Shown in pieces: positions 42,638-52,124 of a stretch of DNA of 64,000 nucleotides (position 1 is its first letter; each line of letters starts with the position of its first letter). Below the pieces are notes generated by a model. That model was not told the origin of the DNA. It did not search any database and saw only the letters and a program-made list of their open reading frames with translations. Source of the stretch: Aldehydirespirator sp965220645. Lineage in GTDB: Bacteria > Actinomycetota > Acidimicrobiia > Acidimicrobiales > Aldehydirespiratoraceae. A program made the translations under genes and the position numbers. Location of the stretch: positions 186,001 through 250,000 of the forward strand of contig OZ244836.1 in NCBI GenBank assembly GCA_965220645.1, in the 5' to 3' direction.

Positions 42638-44052
42638 AGCCAGCTCAGCACGGTCGCACCGGAGTAGGCCGCGTCGAGATCGGCGCCGTCGCTGGACGGT
42701 GCAGCGAACGAGATGCGCTCGAAGTCGGCCCGGCGCTCGTAGGGGACCGAGGCATCCAGGATGGCCTTGGTGCCCACGCCGGCCTGCGACGTGCGCACGT
42801 ACTCATGGCCCCGCATCCCCGGCAGGATCACGAGGTCGGATGCGGCGTCGAACCGGGTGGCCAAGGCGTAGGCCACGTCGTCGGGGTCGTGCAGGTCGAT
42901 GTCGTCGTCCACCAGCACGATCATGTTGAGGTCCTTGAGCGCTCCGAATGCGGCCAGCGCGGCGTTGCGGCCCATTCCGTTGTCGCGCTCGGAGCACTTC
43001 GACAGCGCCATCACCAGATGGAACCGGTGCAGCCCACCCGGCGGCATGCAGACGTCGCTCACGATCGGCGTAACCGGTCGGACCGCCTCGAGGGCGGCCA
43101 CCTCGAGGACGTGCTTGCGCAGCACGATCGTCTCGCGCCCCGCGCCGTTGATGGCGTGGTACACGGGCTCATCGCGGGCCGTGACCGCGGTCACCGTCAT
43201 CGTCGGGGCCGGACCGGCCGGCGAGGCGTACCCGACGAACTCCCCGAAGGGGCCCTCGTTGACGGTCTCGCCCGCCCTGATCACACCCTCCAGAACGATC
43301 TCGGTGTCGGCGGGAACGTCCACGTCCTGCGATACCCCCGGCGCCACCGGCAGGGGCGCGCCTCGGCAGCCGCCGGCGGCGCACAGCTCGTCGCGGCTCT
43401 CGGGCATGAGCGCCCCCATGGTGGAGGCGGCGTAGACGAGGGCCACATCGGTGCCGATGCACACCGCCACCGGCAGGTCCTGGCCCATCTCGGCGGCATG
43501 GCCGAGGGCCCGGCCGAGATGGCGGCCGTGGTCGATCTTCACGGCGACCCGGTCGGGCCCGGTGAGCTGGAGCCGGTGGAACGAAGCGTTGCGCACGCCG
43601 GTCACCGGATCGCGCACGATCAGCACGCCGGCGGTGACGAAGCGACCGCCGTCGCCCGGAGCGTGCTTGAGCACGGGAAGCTGGACGCCCAAGTCGATGT
43701 CGGCGCCGCTGGTGACCCGTTGCTGGGCCGGCGGGTCGCTCACCACCGCGGGCTCGATGTCGGTGTGGAAGCCCCGGGCCAGCGCGGCCCGCAGCCTGCC
43801 GCGGTCGAGGCCCATGGCGACCTCAGACGACTCCGGGGTGGCAAACACGTTGCCGATCACCGGGATGTCGTGGGCCTTGACGCTCTCGAAGAGCAGAGCG
43901 GCGTCGGCGTCGTGGTGCTTCATGATCGCCGCGGCCTCGAGGTCGTAGTCGACGGTGCGCGACACCCTGGCCAGCAGCCCAGCACGGTCAAGGCGGCTCA
44001 GGGCGGTGCGGAAACCGGTGTCGAGCACGCCGATCGGCTCGGGGGTGGTCAC
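42622..44052 (-). CDS. UbiD-family (prFMN-dependent type) decarboxylase
   Basis: 476 aa from ATG 44052, overlapping HpaB-like by 4 nt. Family features: VRNASFHRLQLTGPDRVAVK, NEGPFGEFVGY (E-x-x-F-G-E), and the C-terminal DDDIDLHDPDDVAYALATRF block. UbiD enzymes need prenyl-FMN and decarboxylate unsaturated or aromatic acids. No prFMN synthase (ubiX) is in the window. Confidence 0.9.
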   Translation of the reverse strand: MTTPEPIGVLDTGFRTALSRLDRAGLLARVSRTVDYDLEAAAIMKHHDADAALLFESVKAHDIPVIGNVFATPESSEVAMGLDRGRLRAALARGFHTDIEPAVVSDPPAQQRVTSGADIDLGVQLPVLKHAPGDGGRFVTAGVLIVRDPVTGVRNASFHRLQLTGPDRVAVKIDHGRHLGRALGHAAEMGQDLPVAVCIGTDVALVYAASTMGALMPESRDELCAAGGCRGAPLPVAPGVSQDVDVPADTEIVLEGVIRAGETVNEGPFGEFVGYASPAGPAPTMTVTAVTARDEPVYHAINGAGRETIVLRKHVLEVAALEAVRPVTPIVSDVCMPPGGLHRFHLVMALSKCSERDNGMGRNAALAAFGALKDLNMIVLVDDDIDLHDPDDVAYALATRFDAASDLVILPGMRGHEYVRTSQAGVGTKAILDASVPYERRADFERISFAAPSSDGADLDAAYSGATVLSWLGRQE

Positions 44053-45521
44053 GGACCGGCCTCTTCGAGATGCGGCCCCGGAGTGTCAGCCAGGCAGTCC
44101 AGCACCATCGAACGGGCCCGCTCCCAGTCGTAGTGGCGGTACAGGCGGCCCTGGACCACCGAGGCCGACCCGGCGTAGAACATCTCGTACTGGAAGTGCC
44201 GGCCCGCGAACTCGGAGCCGACCGCGTCCCATATCAGCTTCAAGAGTCCCACCCGATGCTCGGCGTCCACGTCGGGCCAGCACACGAACCGCTCGAAGTC
44301 GGCCCGCGTGACGGGGTCGTCCCAAGCGCTGACCGACGACGGCACCTGGATGGTGGTCCCGCCCGTCAGCTCCCGCAGCGCGAAGTTGATGTCGCGGTAC
44401 AGCGCGGGCTGCAGCGTCATCGCTGAGTACAGCATCTCCGGGTCGGGACGAGCCACGCCGTTGGCATCGACGGTCGCGTTGTACTCCCCCGCCAGCACCA
44501 GCCCGTAGGGCACCGACGCCTGGGCCGCCACCCGGGCCAAGCCCAGCTGGAAGTTGCGGTCGGCGGACTGACCCGACCACTCCGCCAGCTGGGAGGCGAG
44601 CCCGGCCAGGAACCTGAGCTTGACCGCGTAGCGGATCTGAGCCTGCGTGTTGCCCAGCACGTGGGCGGGGGTGCGGGTGAACTGGGCGAAGGTGATCTCC
44701 GGGTCCCGGTCCACGAACACGTGCTCGGCAGGCACGTCCACGTCGTCGAACACCACCAGCGCGTCGGTCTCGTCGAACACCGCCGACAGCGGGTAGTCGC
44801 CGGCCGCGGTGACGTCGCGGCCGTAGGGCCGGCGGGGATAGATGCGCAGGCCGGGGTGGTTCACGGGGATCACCACCGACAGGCCGTAGTCGTCGGCACC
44901 TGGAGGCAAGGGCTGGATGGAGCTCACGAACAGGTAGTCCGACATCAGCGTTCCGGTGCCGAGCATCTGGGCGCCCCTCACCACCACCCCGTCGTCGCCG
45001 GAGCGGGCGATGGAGGCGTACAGGTGGGGCTCGTACTGCTCGTGGGGCCCCTTGGCCCGGTCGATCTGGGGGTGGATGATGGTGTAGGTGACGTACAGGT
45101 CCTCGTCGCGGGCCCGCTCGTAGAAGTGCTGCACGTTGTCGGCGTAGCGATCGCCGGCCTTGGCGAAAGTGTCGAGCGATCCCGAGAAGCCGGCGAAGAA
45201 GGAGGCCACATGGTCGGGGGATCGGCCCAGATACCCGTAGCTGAGCTCCGACCAGGCCTCGATGGCCAGCCTGCGGCGGCGCAGGTCGTCCACCGAGCGG
45301 GGCACCAGCCAGCTCAGGTTCACCGGGCGGCCGTCGGTGGGCGACTCGTAGGTCATGAGCTCGCGGTTGGCGGGGTCGGCCGCGAAGTCGTAGAGCCGGG
45401 CCATGGTGCGCACACCGCCGGCGAAGGCGGGATGGGTGGTGATGTCGTCAACCGGGGTGCCGTCGAGGATAACGTTGCGCCCGTCGCGGAGAGACTCGAC
45501 GTACCTGTCCCCTGTGCGCAT
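44049..45521 (-). CDS. 4-hydroxyphenylacetate 3-hydroxylase family monooxygenase (HpaB type)
   Basis: 490 aa from ATG 45521 (MRTGDRYVESLRDGRNVILD), the usual N-terminus of the family; GTG 45596 would add 25 residues overlapping the operator, so the later start is preferred although its GGAGG is directly adjacent. Pattern: GERV-like TPVDDITTHPAF, acyl-CoA-dehydrogenase-like core (AEHVFVDRDPEITF, LAGLASQLAEWSGQS, IQVPSSVSAW). Such oxygenases use reduced flavin, possibly from the reductase at 46844-47341. First gene of the operon. Confidence 0.88.
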   Translation of the reverse strand: MRTGDRYVESLRDGRNVILDGTPVDDITTHPAFAGGVRTMARLYDFAADPANRELMTYESPTDGRPVNLSWLVPRSVDDLRRRRLAIEAWSELSYGYLGRSPDHVASFFAGFSGSLDTFAKAGDRYADNVQHFYERARDEDLYVTYTIIHPQIDRAKGPHEQYEPHLYASIARSGDDGVVVRGAQMLGTGTLMSDYLFVSSIQPLPPGADDYGLSVVIPVNHPGLRIYPRRPYGRDVTAAGDYPLSAVFDETDALVVFDDVDVPAEHVFVDRDPEITFAQFTRTPAHVLGNTQAQIRYAVKLRFLAGLASQLAEWSGQSADRNFQLGLARVAAQASVPYGLVLAGEYNATVDANGVARPDPEMLYSAMTLQPALYRDINFALRELTGGTTIQVPSSVSAWDDPVTRADFERFVCWPDVDAEHRVGLLKLIWDAVGSEFAGRHFQYEMFYAGSASVVQGRLYRHYDWERARSMVLDCLADTPGPHLEEAGP

Positions 45522-45576
45522 CCATCCTCCGTCGGAACCCAAGGCGCGCCGAACATTGGCCCAGCTGCCGGTCAGA

Positions 45577-45587
45577 TTGTCTGACAA
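45577..45587 (-). promoter_or_regulatory. FadR-type operator TTGTCTGACAA with overlapping promoter
   Basis: TTGTC-T-GACAA is a perfect palindrome and fits the FadR-subfamily consensus TNGTNNNACNA. On the minus strand TTGACA (near 45604-45599) and GACAAT, 17 bp apart, form a plausible promoter whose -10 lies in the palindrome. It could also act on the divergent MFS gene. Confidence 0.6.
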
Positions 45588-45624
45588 CCTGCTCACTCTG
45601 TCAAACTGGGTCCGTGAGGATCAC

Positions 45625-46857
45625 GTGAGGAGCGCTCTGGGCCGGCTGGCCAGCACGCTGGGCAACCCCAACTTCCGCCGCTACGCGGGCGCCCAGTTCC
45701 TGCACGCCGCCGGGATGTGGGCCCACCGCGCCGCGGAACTCTGGCTGGTGTATGTGATCACCGGCAGCGCTCTGTGGGTGGGAATCAGCACTGCGGTCCG
45801 GTCGGGCCTGGCCGTCGTGCTCTCTCCGGTGGCAGGAACGCTGGCCGACCGCTTCGACCGGCGCCGGATGCTGGCCTCCACACAGTTCGCGAAGGCCATC
45901 GTGGCCAGCGGCCTGGCCATGGTCACGATCGCGATGGGCGAGGACGTTCCGTTGGGGCTGCTGTTCGGAGCCATCACGGTGCTGGGAGTGATCGGCGCCC
46001 TCGACACCCCCTTGCGGCGAGCCTTCGTGCGCGACGTCGTCACCGCCGACGGAATCAACCGAGCAGCCCGGCTCCACACGTCGGTGATGTCGACGGGTCG
46101 ATTCCTCGGAGGAGGCTTGGCTGCCCTCTTCCTGTACCTGGCCTCACCATGGGCCTGCTTCGCCGCAAACGGCGCGGTCTCTCTGGCGGCGTCCATGCTG
46201 GTGCTGCGGGTGGTGCCCACCACTGCGACGGTGTCGGCGGAGGCCCGGGCCGCAGGAGGCCGAGTGCTCGATTACCTGCGGCGCACCCCGGCGGTGACAA
46301 TCCCGATGGTCCTGCTGTGCTCATTCACCCTGTTCGGCTGGAACCTGGAGGTGCTGCTCCCGGTGCTCGCCGACAAGCAACTGGAGGGCGGGGGGGCCAC
46401 ATTCGGAATCCTGGTGCTGGCAATGAGCATCGGCAGCCTGATCGGCTCGGTGATCATGGCAGCTTCGAGGCGGGAGGGGCTGGCCAGCCTCACGTTCCTG
46501 CTGGCCATCTTCGGAGCAGCTGTGGTTCCGCTGGCCGTCATTCACCAACTCGCCCTCGGCATGGCCGTCATCTTCGTCGTCGGCGTTATCGGCGGCGGGT
46601 TCTTGAGCCTTTCAAACGCCTCGGTGCAGACCGCAGCCGACCCCCGCCTGCAGGGTCGGGTGTCCGCGGTGTACGGGGTCGTCTTCGTGGGGGCGCGCGC
46701 CGTCGGCGGCCCGATCCTGGGCTGGATGGTGGACGCCTTCGGCAGCCGGGCCGCTCTCATCGCAGTTGGGGTTGGGACCACAGCGTTTGCCCTGCTCGGC
46801 ATGCTCGCGGTCCGCCGGAGTCGGTTGAGCGAACCGGGTCGCCTCAGTGGCGCTTGA
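45625..46857 (+). CDS. MFS transporter
   Basis: 410 aa from GTG 45625 with GAGGA upstream. About twelve membrane segments; the loop 2-3 motif is GTLADRFDRRRML, and RRRAF-like cytosolic loops follow. Related to the enterobactin-exporter-like branch (LTFLLAIFGAAVV, RVSAVYGVVFVGARAVGGPI). Divergent from the catabolic operon and may export or import its substrate or product. Confidence 0.87.
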   Translation: MRSALGRLASTLGNPNFRRYAGAQFLHAAGMWAHRAAELWLVYVITGSALWVGISTAVRSGLAVVLSPVAGTLADRFDRRRMLASTQFAKAIVASGLAMVTIAMGEDVPLGLLFGAITVLGVIGALDTPLRRAFVRDVVTADGINRAARLHTSVMSTGRFLGGGLAALFLYLASPWACFAANGAVSLAASMLVLRVVPTTATVSAEARAAGGRVLDYLRRTPAVTIPMVLLCSFTLFGWNLEVLLPVLADKQLEGGGATFGILVLAMSIGSLIGSVIMAASRREGLASLTFLLAIFGAAVVPLAVIHQLALGMAVIFVVGVIGGGFLSLSNASVQTAADPRLQGRVSAVYGVVFVGARAVGGPILGWMVDAFGSRAALIAVGVGTTAFALLGMLAVRRSRLSEPGRLSGA

Positions 46858-47341
46858 CGCCTCCGTACTTCATACGGGTGTCGCTCATGGAGGCGGAGCG
46901 GGCCTCGTCGACACCGATGTCGCCGTCCACTAGTTCGCCCACGAACAGGGTGTGGGTCCCCAGGTCGATGGCATGGCGTACTTCGCAGTCCATCCAGGCG
47001 ATGGCCTCTTCGAACACCGGCGCGCCGGTGGTCGCCTCCCTCACCGCCCGGCCGTTGAGGGTTCCGTCCGCGTAGGTGGCGGGCTTGGAGAACTTGACGA
47101 ACACCCGGGTCTCCTCCGCGTTCCACAGGTTCACGGTGAACGAGCCCCCTTCGGAGATGAGCCGGTGCGTCACCGCCGTATTCTCCACACCCACACCTAT
47201 GAGTACGGGCTCCATCGACAGTTGCGTGATCCAGCTCGCGGTCATGCCGTTGCGCTCGTCGCCGGAGCGCGAGCCGATCAGGGCCAGAGCGTTGGGGATC
47301 TTCCAGGTGAGCCGGTTCACGAGTTGGTCGTCGAGTGCCAT
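46844..47341 (-). CDS. flavin reductase-domain protein (HpaC type)
   Basis: 165 aa from ATG 47341, overlapping the MFS end by 14 nt (convergent). Features: NALALIGSRSGDERNGMTASWITQLS, VLIGVGVENTAVTH, FTVNLWNAEETRVFVKFSKP. Such proteins reduce FMN/FAD for two-component monooxygenases, so it is a candidate partner for the HpaB-like oxygenase. Confidence 0.88.
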   Translation of the reverse strand: MALDDQLVNRLTWKIPNALALIGSRSGDERNGMTASWITQLSMEPVLIGVGVENTAVTHRLISEGGSFTVNLWNAEETRVFVKFSKPATYADGTLNGRAVREATTGAPVFEEAIAWMDCEVRHAIDLGTHTLFVGELVDGDIGVDEARSASMSDTRMKYGGVKRH

Positions 47342-47365
47342 GACAGCACCCTATCGGGAGGCCTG

Positions 47366-48208
47366 ATGCGCCCCCGAGAGTTCGCCCCCGAAGGGCTGTT
47401 CATTGCCGGGGCGGTGTCGCAGTACCTGGGCGCGGCCGTGGCCGCCACGCTGTTCGACGAGCTGGCACCGTCCGGGGTGGCGCTGCTGCGGGTGCTGGGC
47501 GCAGCCGCGATGATCGTGTTGCTGCGACGCTCATGGCGACGTCGCTGGGAGCCTGCGGTTCTGGGGAGGGCCGCCGCCTTCGGCGTGTCGCTGGCCGCCA
47601 TGAACCTGTGCTTCTACCTGGCCATGGACAGGCTGCCGCTCGGCAACGCGGTGGCAATCGAGTTCATCGGCCCGATCGCAGTGGCCGCAGCCGGTGCCCG
47701 CACCCTGCGGTCGGCAGGAGCGCTCGTGCTGGCCGTGACGGGGGTGGTTGTTCTGGCCGGGGTTGAGGGCGAGGGCACGATGGCAGGGGTGGCGTTCGCC
47801 CTGCTGGCCGGAGCGTTCTGGGCCGGCTACATCCTGCTCGGCCATCGGGTGGCCCGCAGCCCGGCCTCGGTGGACGGCCTCGGCTTGGGGATGCTCGCCG
47901 GCGCGGTGGCCATCAGCCCCTTCGGCGCGACCGCGGTTGGCGGGGCGCTGGACTCGCCGCTGGTGCTCGCCCTGGCCGTGGCGACCGGGCTGCTGTCCAA
48001 CGTGATCCCCTACCGGATCGACCAGTCAGTGATGCGCCGGATCGACCCGCCCCGTTTCGCGCTCCTGCAGGCGCTGCTGCCGGTGACGGCCACGGTGGTG
48101 GGACTGGTCGCGCTGGCCCAGGTGCCAAGCGGTCGGGAGGCCGTCGGCATCGGCCTGGTGATAGCGGCCATAGCCGGCAGCAGGCCCCGTGGGGTCGAGA
48201 CGGTCTGA
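47366..48208 (+). CDS. EamA-family transporter (RhtA-like)
   Basis: 280 aa from ATG 47366 with GGGAGG upstream. Ten hydrophobic segments in two EamA repeats: AVSQYLGAAVAATLFDEL, AMNLCFYLAMDRLPLGNAVAIEF, LLAGAFWAGYILLGHRVAR. Likely exports amino acids or related metabolites (homoserine/threonine type). Confidence 0.87.
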   Translation: MRPREFAPEGLFIAGAVSQYLGAAVAATLFDELAPSGVALLRVLGAAAMIVLLRRSWRRRWEPAVLGRAAAFGVSLAAMNLCFYLAMDRLPLGNAVAIEFIGPIAVAAAGARTLRSAGALVLAVTGVVVLAGVEGEGTMAGVAFALLAGAFWAGYILLGHRVARSPASVDGLGLGMLAGAVAISPFGATAVGGALDSPLVLALAVATGLLSNVIPYRIDQSVMRRIDPPRFALLQALLPVTATVVGLVALAQVPSGREAVGIGLVIAAIAGSRPRGVETV

Positions 48209-48215
48209 GGTCGGC

Positions 48216-49253
48216 TCAGGCGGCGGGGAGCAGGCCGCGGTCGGCCATGGCCTCCGCGATCTGGATGGCGTTGAGCGCGGCTCCCTTGCGGAGGTTGTCG
48301 CCCGACACGAAGAGTGACAGGCCGTTGGGCCGGGTGGGGTCGCGGCGGATGCGGCCCACATAGGACGGGTCGGCGCCCGCGGCCTTCAGAGGGGTCGGAA
48401 CGTCGGTCATCACGACGCCGGGCGCAGCAGCGAGGGCCTCGACGGCCTGCTCGGGGGTGATGGGGCGCTCGAACGACGCGCTGATCGACAGGGAGTGCCC
48501 GCAGTACACCGGCACCCGCACGCAGGTGGCCGCTACGGCCAGGTCGGGCAGCTCGAGAATCTTGCGGCTCTCGTGGGTGAGCTTCTGCTCCTCGTCGGTC
48601 TCGCCCGACCCGTCGTCTACCACCGAGCCGGCGAGCGGGATCACATTGAAGGCGATCGGCTCGGGAAACTTCTCGCCCGCCTGCAAGCCGACCGCACCGC
48701 CGTCGAAGGTGAGCGAAGGGGCATCCTCGCCCGCCTTCTGCACCTGCTCGTGCAGCTCGTCCACCCCGGCCAGCCCGGCGCCGGAGACCGTCTGGTAGGT
48801 GGAGACCACCATGGCCACCAGGCCTGCCTCGGCGTCGAGGCGCTTGAGCGGGGGCATGGCCACCATCGTCGTGCAGTTGGGGTTGGCCACGATGCCCTTG
48901 GGAATCGAGTCCAGCGCATGGGGGTTGACCTCGGACACGACCAGCGGCACGTCGGGGTCGCGCCGCCAGGCCGAGGAGTTGTCGATCACGACCGCTCCGG
49001 CTGCGGCGACCCGCTCGGCCAGGGCCCGGCTGGTGGTGGCCCCGGCCGAGAATAAGCACACGTCGAGACCGGCGTAGTCGGCGGTGGCCGCGTCCTCCAC
49101 CACGATGGCCCGGTCCCGCCAATGCAGGGTGCGCCCGGCCGAGCGCGACGAGGCGAAGAAGCGCAGCCCGTCCACCGGGAAGTCGCGCTCGTCCAGCAGG
49201 GCGCGCATCACCCCACCCACCTGTCCGGTTGCGCCGACGACTCCGACATCCAT
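48216..49253 (-). CDS. asd: aspartate-semialdehyde dehydrogenase
   Basis: 345 aa from ATG 49253 (MDVGVVGATGQVG). NADP-binding GATGQVGG, catalytic Cys in VANPNCTTM, and C-terminal RVPVYCGHSLSI. Reduces aspartyl phosphate for Lys, Met and Thr synthesis. Downstream of lysC on the same strand, as usual in Actinobacteria. Confidence 0.95.
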   Translation of the reverse strand: MDVGVVGATGQVGGVMRALLDERDFPVDGLRFFASSRSAGRTLHWRDRAIVVEDAATADYAGLDVCLFSAGATTSRALAERVAAAGAVVIDNSSAWRRDPDVPLVVSEVNPHALDSIPKGIVANPNCTTMVAMPPLKRLDAEAGLVAMVVSTYQTVSGAGLAGVDELHEQVQKAGEDAPSLTFDGGAVGLQAGEKFPEPIAFNVIPLAGSVVDDGSGETDEEQKLTHESRKILELPDLAVAATCVRVPVYCGHSLSISASFERPITPEQAVEALAAAPGVVMTDVPTPLKAAGADPSYVGRIRRDPTRPNGLSLFVSGDNLRKGAALNAIQIAEAMADRGLLPAA

Positions 49254-49320
49254 GAGGCCGCAGGCTATCGGCGGCCCCGAGCCGCGCCCGCGAGGCCGCT
49301 GCAATCGGCCGGTGAGCAGG

Positions 49321-50559
49321 TCAGTAGCCGCTGGCCCGGTCGGTGGGGTCCTTGTCGAGCTCGAACGACTCGTGCAGCGAGCTGACGGCCCGCTCCATGT
49401 CGCCGGCCCGGATCACGCAGGAGATCCGGATCGCGGAGGTGGAGATCATCTCGATATTGATTGCGGCCGCGGCCAGCGTCTCGAACATCCGGGCGGCCAC
49501 GCCCGGATTGGTCTGCATTCCAGCGCCGATCAAGCTGACGCGGGCGATGCCGTCGTCGGCAGAGATGTCGTCGGCGCCCAGCTCACCGATCAGACCCTCC
49601 GCGACATCCCGCGCCGATTCGAGCTGCGCCCGGGGGACAGTGAAGCTGATATCGGTGACGCCCTGGCTCGACACGTTCTGCACGATCATGTCCACGTTCA
49701 CGTCGGTGTCGGCCAGCGCGCGGAAGAGCCGGCCGGCCACGCCGGGCTTGTCGGCGACGCCCGAGACGGTCATCTTCGCTTCGCTGGCGTCGTGGGTGAC
49801 GGCAGAAATGATGGCGTGTTCCATGGCTTCCTCTCCGGTAACGGTTGTACCCGGTATCCAGCTGAACGCGGACCGCACGTGCAGCTCGACGCCGTAGTTC
49901 CTGGCCAGCTCCACCGCCCGCATCGCCGGCTTGGGGCAACCGCTGGCGGTCATCTCCAGCAACTCGTCGAACGAGACCGCATCCATGCGCCGTGCATCAG
50001 GCACAATCCGGGGGTCGGCGCTGAACACCCCGGGTACATCGGTGTAGATCTCGCAGTAGTCCGCGCCCAGGACATGAGCCAAGGCCACGGCGGTGGTGTC
50101 GGAGCCGCCCCGGCCGAAGAACGTCACGTCTCCGTCGCCCGACACCCCCTGCGAGCCGCCCACCACCGGAACCAGGCCGCGGGCCAGCGCTTCGGTGATG
50201 CGTCTCGGAGTGATCTGCACGATCTTGGCATCGGTGTGGGAGGAGTCGGTGCGGAATCCGGCCTGGCTCCCGGTGAACGACGCGGCGGCCACTCCCAAGT
50301 CGCTGAGAGCCATGGCCATGAGGGCGCAGGCCTTGCGCTCGCCTCCGGTGATGAGCATGTCGACCTCGCGGCCGGGCGGATTCGAAGCCACATCGGAGGC
50401 CATGCGCAGCAACTCGTCGGTCTCGTTGCCCATGGCCGAGACAACCAGCACGATGTCGTCGCCGCGGCTGCGGCGGCGCGCCACATGGTCGGCCACGACC
50501 CGAATACGGTCGGGGCCGGCCACCGAGGTGCCACCGAACTTCTCTACGACGAAAGCCAC
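49321..50559 (-). CDS. lysC: aspartate kinase
   Basis: 412 aa from GTG 50559. Kinase domain with KFGGTSVAGPDRI and FFGRGGSDTTAVALAHVLGA; two ACT domains at the C-terminus (VADKPGVAGRLFRALAD, IGAGMQTNPGVAARMFETLA) for feedback by lysine/threonine. Forms the lysC-asd pair. Confidence 0.96.
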   Translation of the reverse strand: MAFVVEKFGGTSVAGPDRIRVVADHVARRRSRGDDIVLVVSAMGNETDELLRMASDVASNPPGREVDMLITGGERKACALMAMALSDLGVAAASFTGSQAGFRTDSSHTDAKIVQITPRRITEALARGLVPVVGGSQGVSGDGDVTFFGRGGSDTTAVALAHVLGADYCEIYTDVPGVFSADPRIVPDARRMDAVSFDELLEMTASGCPKPAMRAVELARNYGVELHVRSAFSWIPGTTVTGEEAMEHAIISAVTHDASEAKMTVSGVADKPGVAGRLFRALADTDVNVDMIVQNVSSQGVTDISFTVPRAQLESARDVAEGLIGELGADDISADDGIARVSLIGAGMQTNPGVAARMFETLAAAAINIEMISTSAIRISCVIRAGDMERAVSSLHESFELDKDPTDRASGY

Positions 50560-50656
50560 GGCTGATCAGGCTACCGGGGGCCGGTGTGCAGCCTCGTTCA
50601 GAAATCCACACCGCACATGGCGCAGGAACCCGTGCAATTCGTGGCAATCTTGGGGC

Positions 50657-51058
50657 GTGAGCGAAGCGCTCGCCATCGACGAGATCGTCCTGAGAGTGCC
50701 CGCGTCGGCCGATTACGCCCGGATCGTGCGGGTCGGCGCCGCCGCGGTAGCCCTTCGCCAGGGAATGTCGTTCACCGAGATCGACGAGCTCCGAGCGGCC
50801 ATGGACGAAGCCACTGAGTTGCTGCTCGAGCAGCCGGCCGCGGATGGCGCCGCCATCGAATGCGTGTTCCGGGCCGGCGGAGGATGGCTCGAAGTGGAGG
50901 CACGGCGCACCGACGAGGCCACGGTCGCGGCCACGGCCGCGGCCCGGTTCAAGAAGGTGGTCGACGCCTCGAACGTCGACGCCATGGTGGAGTCCGATCG
51001 GGGCTGGCTGCTGATGCGCAAGCCCGTCGGCAGGCCCGGCAGCCGCCCCGCAGCCTGA
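50657..51058 (+). CDS. HATPase-domain anti-sigma-like protein
   Basis: 133 aa from GTG 50657. RVPASADYARIVRVGAAAVA then ELRAAMDEATELLLE is the N-box-like region of RsbW-type ATPase domains, but the later G-boxes are weak. It may be an anti-sigma regulator with partial ATP site. Could pair with the STAS protein at 13717; no evidence beyond family logic. Confidence 0.65.
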   Translation: MSEALAIDEIVLRVPASADYARIVRVGAAAVALRQGMSFTEIDELRAAMDEATELLLEQPAADGAAIECVFRAGGGWLEVEARRTDEATVAATAAARFKKVVDASNVDAMVESDRGWLLMRKPVGRPGSRPAA

Positions 51059-51079
51059 CGTCTCAACCAGCCCGGCAGC

Positions 51080-51517
51080 TCAGCGGCCGGTCGAGCCGAA
51101 GCCCTGATCGCCACGCGTCGACGGCTCGAGGCTTTCCACCTCCACCAGGCGCACCCGCTCCACCGCCATCACCACCAGTTGGGCGATGCGCTCGCCCCGC
51201 TCCAGTGTGAACGGATGGAGCGGGTCGGTGTTCACCAGTATCACCTTCAGCTCGCCCCGGTAGCCGGAATCGATGAGGCCGGGAGTGTTGAGGCAGGTGA
51301 CGCCATGCTTGAGGGCGAGCCCGCTGCGAGGGAGAACGAAGCCGGCGCAGCCCTTCGGCAACGACACGGCCACGCCGGTCGGCACCAGTTCCCGCCCGCC
51401 ATCTGGCTGGATCACCGTGTGGATCCGGGACATCAAGTCGATGCCGGCATCGCCGGGCCGGGCATAGCCGGGAAGGGGCAGGTCCGGGTCGAGCCGAAGT
51501 ATGGGCACGTCGAGCAC
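51080..51517 (-). CDS. dut: dUTP diphosphatase
   Basis: 145 aa from GTG 51517. All five motifs are visible: PGDAGIDL, LPRSGLALKHGV, NTPGLIDSGYRGELKV, RIAQLVV, and the mobile C-terminal RGDQGFGSTGR. Removes dUTP and makes dUMP. Convergent with the HATPase gene. Confidence 0.96.
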   Translation of the reverse strand: MLDVPILRLDPDLPLPGYARPGDAGIDLMSRIHTVIQPDGGRELVPTGVAVSLPKGCAGFVLPRSGLALKHGVTCLNTPGLIDSGYRGELKVILVNTDPLHPFTLERGERIAQLVVMAVERVRLVEVESLEPSTRGDQGFGSTGR

Positions 51518-51569
51518 CGGCCGAGGGTAGCTGAACCGGCCTGGCGTGCCGGGTCGTTATCCTGCCGCG

Positions 51570-52124
51570 GTGCTCGCCTGGATGGATCTGGAAATGACCG
51601 GCCTCGATGCCGAGTCCCACTCCATCGTTGAGATCGCCGCCCTGATCACGGACAACGACCTCGAGATCGTGGCCATCGGACCCGACCTCGTCATCCACCA
51701 GCCGGACGAGGCCCTGGCCCGCATCGACGACACCGTTAGGACCATGCACACCGCCAGCGGCCTGCTGGAGCAGGTGAGATCCTCGACCGTGAGCCTGGCC
51801 GACGCCGGCGCGGCGGTGCTCGCCTTCCTGCAGGAGCACATCGACGAGCCCCGTACCGTCCCGCTGTGCGGGAACTCCATCGGCACCGACCGTCGATTCC
51901 TGGCCCGGCACCTCCCCGAGATCGAGGATTTCCTGCACTACCGGTCGATCGACGTGTCGACGGTGAAAGAGCTGGCCCGCCGCTGGCAACCATCGGTGTA
52001 TGAGGGCGCACCCGTCAAAGCAACCGGACACCGGGCTCTCGACGACATCCGGGAGAGCCTGGAGGAGTTGCGCTGGTACCGACGGTCGGGGTTCATCGGC
52101 ACCCAGCCCTCACAGTTTCGATGA
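51570..52124 (+). CDS. orn: oligoribonuclease
   Basis: 184 aa from GTG 51570. DEDDh exonuclease: DLEMTGLD (D6, E8), the second Asp in CGNSIGTDRRFLARHLPEIEDFLHYR, and HRALDDIRES at the end. Degrades short RNA oligonucleotides. Its stop overlaps the next ATG. Confidence 0.95.
   Translation: MLAWMDLEMTGLDAESHSIVEIAALITDNDLEIVAIGPDLVIHQPDEALARIDDTVRTMHTASGLLEQVRSSTVSLADAGAAVLAFLQEHIDEPRTVPLCGNSIGTDRRFLARHLPEIEDFLHYRSIDVSTVKELARRWQPSVYEGAPVKATGHRALDDIRESLEELRWYRRSGFIGTQPSQFR

Noticed and set aside
45522..45596. Longer start GTG 45596 for the HpaB-like gene
   Set aside because: It would put the operator and predicted promoter inside the coding region, and family members start at the MRTG equivalent.
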